Assembly: GCA_007644065.1 (NCBI GenBank)
Contig: VJWN01000007.1
Coordinates: forward strand, 1,054,001-1,118,000
Direction: 5' to 3'
DNA length: 64,000 nucleotides
From: Margaritispora aquatica
Lineage: Eukaryota; Ascomycota; Leotiomycetes; Helotiales; Discinellaceae
A model generated the notes under the pieces. That model searched no databases. It was not told the origin of the DNA and worked only from the letters and a program-made list of their open reading frames with translations. Of the stretch, positions 60,759-64,000 are shown piece by piece. How positions within the stretch are numbered: position 1 is the first letter of the stretch; every line of letters begins with the position of its first letter. The position numbers and the translations under genes were made by a program.

Positions 60759-62338
60759 GCGTGTGAAGCTAGACAGACAGAGAGCCTTCCTGGGGCTTGA
60801 TGTGGATCTCTCATAGATGGCCACTTGGATAGGGAGTCTTTGAGTTTACTCGGAGTTAGAGTTTGAACCTTATTTGAATTGAATGAAGATTTTTGCAGCT
60901 TCCTACATGTTTACAGCTCGTGGCAAGACATTAGCTTAGTAAATCGTATGGTATTGATTGCCTGTAAAATGGAACGTCTTTCATAGCCAGAGGTATTTAC
61001 AGATAGTATAGGATCCCATGCTCATAAAAAAGTTGAGAAACTGGAAGGTTCACGACATTGGACATCAAATCCTCCCAGCCCAACTCTGGGGATCATATAC
61101 TCAATTTCCCCGATATCCGACAGCAAAAGCAGTGGGCGGACTCGTTAGCGTAACGGTAGGCGTGAGTCTTTAGATCAAAACTGTTGAGTCAGCGGAAGGC
61201 CCGCGAATCTGAACGACAACCGTATCGTAGAAGCCCCTCCCTTCCCTTCCTTTCCTGCACACGATCGATCCCACGACGATTCAGAGGGCCACACTTTAAA
61301 ATCAGCATTTCGAAGCTGGTTTCTCAGGGTACTCCTGAGGGGGAAGCCTGGAGTTTTGCTACTCGTTTTGCTGCGTTTGTTTTCATTTTGCTTCGACACG
61401 TTTAGCGAAAGGCTTTTGTAGGGCTGCGGCGACGAGGTGAGCGACGACGAGGTTAATGTCGAGGCTGTAAGACGGGGTTTTCCCATCTATATCATGTGAC
61501 CACTTGTTTATGGTATTCGGATGGGATCTCAAGTTTTGTATTGTCGACCGCTGGCTGTGCCTTTTTATTTTTTTTTATTTCTCTTTACACCTCTTGCTTG
61601 ATATATCGACTAAAATGCTTCATCGTAAGTAAAGTAGGGAGGCTGGCCGGATCAACGAACGATGGCATCACTGGACTCAGGTGCTGCCATCGGAATATCC
61701 ATAGTGGAGTAGTTCCGGCTATGAATGTCTATATATGGACGTGGGGCCATCAACACCACACGTTTATCCTATCACCAAATTCCAACGTACATTTTCAAGT
61801 TGTTTTAAGACAATCTTCACAACCAACCAACATTTTGAATTTCTCCGGGAGAAACGCTCAACAAAAAAGAAACATTCTCGCAGCCTGTATCACAAAGCTC
61901 GTAGCACTTCATGCCCGTACACGTAATCCGGCTGATGCTACATCTCGTCTCCAAGTAACCCATGTTGGTTATGTTTTTAACCACTAATAAACCCATAAAG
62001 ACCAACGGGCCGGATCGCATTCTAAGCCCCCCCTTCCGCTGGGGAAGTGAACTTGCATCGGTATTTTGCTGAATTGAAGTCACACAGCCGGCATGTGGAC
62101 CAGTGACAGCTGGAGAGGGTGATATCTTGCCCATGTCTCCGAATTATGGACCCTGCATGTGCAACGAGGGACAGGATGGATGGATGAAAAGTTAGATAAA
62201 GCTATCTGAACATCTCTTTGATCTATTTGGTTTCTTGTTCACTCTTTTGCTGCGTCTTTCCTCTCAGTTTTGCTCATTTGTTCGTTGGAGTCGTCAGAAT
62301 CTAGTAATATCATATATACCTTGTTGATATCAATCATC
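60759..62338. other. 1.6-kb intergenic region
   Basis: No convincing gene was found. A frame at 61496-61987 lacks coding features. At 61138-61190 there is a short sequence like the 5' half of a tRNA (GACTCGTTAGCGTAACGG), closed by a GAGTC repeat; no B-box follows. Confidence 0.4.
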
Positions 62339-63820
62339 ATGGCCGATACTCCAACAGCAGTGACAACTTCCCCGCCAGTGGTCGAAGAAGCCGAAGTCGC
62401 TCCCGCCGTAGCAGTTGCTGAGGCCGAAGCAGACGAGTACGCTGAGGATTCAGCCTACGCTGAATCTGTCGCCAGCTCGACGACATCCATTGGATCTAGT
62501 GTGTTGAAGTACCGTGTTGAGAATGGGAGGACTTATCATGCGTACAAGGTATGCTCCATTATCATTCTCACTTAAGGAGATATGTAGGAGCAGGAAGAAA
62601 GAGTGTCGCTTGATTGATGTCGGTATATATGGAAACTCACATTTCTCGTTACTCTAGGACGGCTCTTACACTATGCCCAACGACGAAGTAGAAAACGACC
62701 GCCTAGACATGCAACACCACGAATTTCAGATCATCTTCCATGGAAAACTATACACCGCGCCCATTGACTCCCGACCCCTCCACCGCGTTCTTGACGTGGG
62801 CACAGGAACCGGAATCTGGGCCATTGATTTCGGAGACGACCATCCAGAAACCCAAGTACTAGGCGTGGATCTCTCGCCCATCCAGCCGCCGTTCCTACCA
62901 CCAAACGTCTCATTTGAGGTCGATGACATTGAGGCGCCGTGGACGTTTAGCACGAAGTTCGATTTTATTTACTCGAGGATGATGATGTGCTCGTTAGATA
63001 ACTATCCCAGGTTCTTCGAACAGGCGCTGGCGAATTTGCAGCCGGGTGGGTGGTTGGAGATGGTGGATCCTGGGTGGCCGATTATGTTGAATGATGGGGC
63101 TTGGCCCGAGGATTCGGGGCTGTATAAATGGTAAGTTTATGTTTCTGGGGCGTTATTTGCTCAGTAATCGCGAGAAAGATGAGATGGCGAGATGGGATAA
63201 TGCTGATATTAAACTACTAGGGCGATGCTATGGGCCGAAGGGTGCAAGAGAATGGGAAGAGATGCTGAGTGTGCGAAACACTACAAATCACAAATGACAG
63301 CAGCTGGATTCACCAATATCGTCGAGACGAAATACACGTAAGTTTCTCCCTCCCTCATTCTAGCCTTCGCATCTATACACCAAACGTCAAACCTAAACTA
63401 AGGTACGCTTCCAGCGTACCAAACAACCAATGGCCCAAAGACAAGCACCTGAAAGAAATCGGTACCAACCACCCCTCTCATTTCCTACATCCCTTCCCAC
63501 CTATCCCTCTCCCCATACCCCACAGCATTAACACTCCCTTCCTCAGGAATGTGGCAATGTGAGAACGTCGCCGGGCCAAACGGAGGTCTCGAGGGGCTTT
63601 CCAACGCGATCTTCACGCGCGTGTTGGGCTGGAGCAAGGAGGAGCTTGATGTGCTGCTGGCGCAGGCGAGAGCTGAGCATAGGAATACGAAGATCCATTC
63701 GTATTTCGAGTAGTGAGTTCTTTTCTGTTTTAATTGTGGGGGTTGGGAAGAGGTGGGAAGAGTCTGTATGCTAATGAGGTATAATGTAGTGTTGTGGTTG
63801 TGGGGCAGAAGCCTGAATGA
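62339..63820 (+). CDS. LaeA-like SAM-dependent methyltransferase
   Basis: Exons 62339-62548, 62658-63130, 63221-63337, 63415-63461, 63547-63712 and 63790-63820 join in frame to 347 residues. A low-complexity acidic/Ala-rich N-terminus (to about 60) precedes RVENGRTYHAYKDGSYTMPND. Motif I is LDVGTGTGIWAIDFGDDHP, then GVDLSPIQPPF, DDIEAPWTF and the LQPGGWLEMVD block. YKWAMLWAEGCKRMGRDAE is completed across introns, and GQKPE closes the protein. Family members include LaeA-like regulators and enzymes of secondary metabolism; most have no known substrate. No biosynthetic core gene lies within the window. Confidence 0.9.
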
Positions 63821-64000
63821 GTGATGACTGATGACTGATGAGAGATGAGAGATGTTGGAAATGAATTGTGCTGGGATGTGATTGAGGATGTGATACCTAT
63901 AATCAACGTCTTGACATTGAAGGCCTTAGGTATGCAGTTAAACATATGTCCAAGTTCTAGCGTTAGAGGTAAGAATTAAGTTTGACGAGGAAACGAATCA

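Noticed and set aside
61496..61987. 163-codon frame
   Set aside because: Begins in T-rich low-complexity sequence, shows no domain and has no splice-supported continuation.

Overview
The window is nuclear DNA of a filamentous ascomycete. Genes carry many short introns (about 45-100 nt, GT/GC...AG, with CTAAC/CTGAC-type branch sites), and recognisable products include FlbA, Cdc73, Spt3, Atg22, BLI-3, a Zn2Cys6 factor and a LaeA-like methyltransferase. The protein sequences look most like Leotiomycetes (Botrytis/helotialean relatives), but that is an impression, not a search result. No transposon, rRNA, CRISPR or viral insertion was recognised. I rebuilt exon structures by hand from splice signals, reading frame and family conservation.

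Left part (1-34.8 kb), mostly conserved cellular genes: flbA (RGS/DEP regulator of G-protein signalling) behind a long repeat-rich leader; a GPI-type cell-surface protein with a 12-residue Cys/Pro tandem repeat; a Sur7-like four-span membrane protein; Cdc73 of the Paf1 complex; a conserved protein of unknown function; a GH13 alpha-glucosidase with nine exons; an F-box-like acidic protein; a BLI-3-like flavin-fold protein with a possible second, mitochondrial start and a GATCGATC element upstream; a secreted M24 peptidase-fold protein; SAGA subunit Spt3; a tRNA-like Pol III locus with a 77-nt insert; a frameshifted Gfd2/YDR514C-type RNase H-fold gene; and the vacuolar effluxer Atg22.

Middle (34.8-39.7 kb): an AhpD-like protein, then about 3 kb without a convincing gene, then a damaged or oddly spliced gene.

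Right part (39.8-59.0 kb): a compact set that reads as a sugar or sugar-acid catabolic cluster. It holds four SDR dehydrogenases in two divergent pairs or near-pairs, a Zn2Cys6 activator, a class II aldolase, a sugar-porter MFS transporter, an SMP-30 lactonase, an unknown small protein, and a secreted rhamnogalacturonan lyase (PL4). Uptake, oxidation to lactone, lactone opening, further oxidation and retro-aldol cleavage could all be encoded here, with the lyase supplying pectin-derived sugar outside the cell. No dehydratase and no sugar kinase was found, so this is not simply the known fungal L-rhamnose (LRA) cluster. It is the best candidate for an undescribed system. The window ends with a beta-carbonic anhydrase carrying a mitochondrial-like leader and a LaeA-like methyltransferase.
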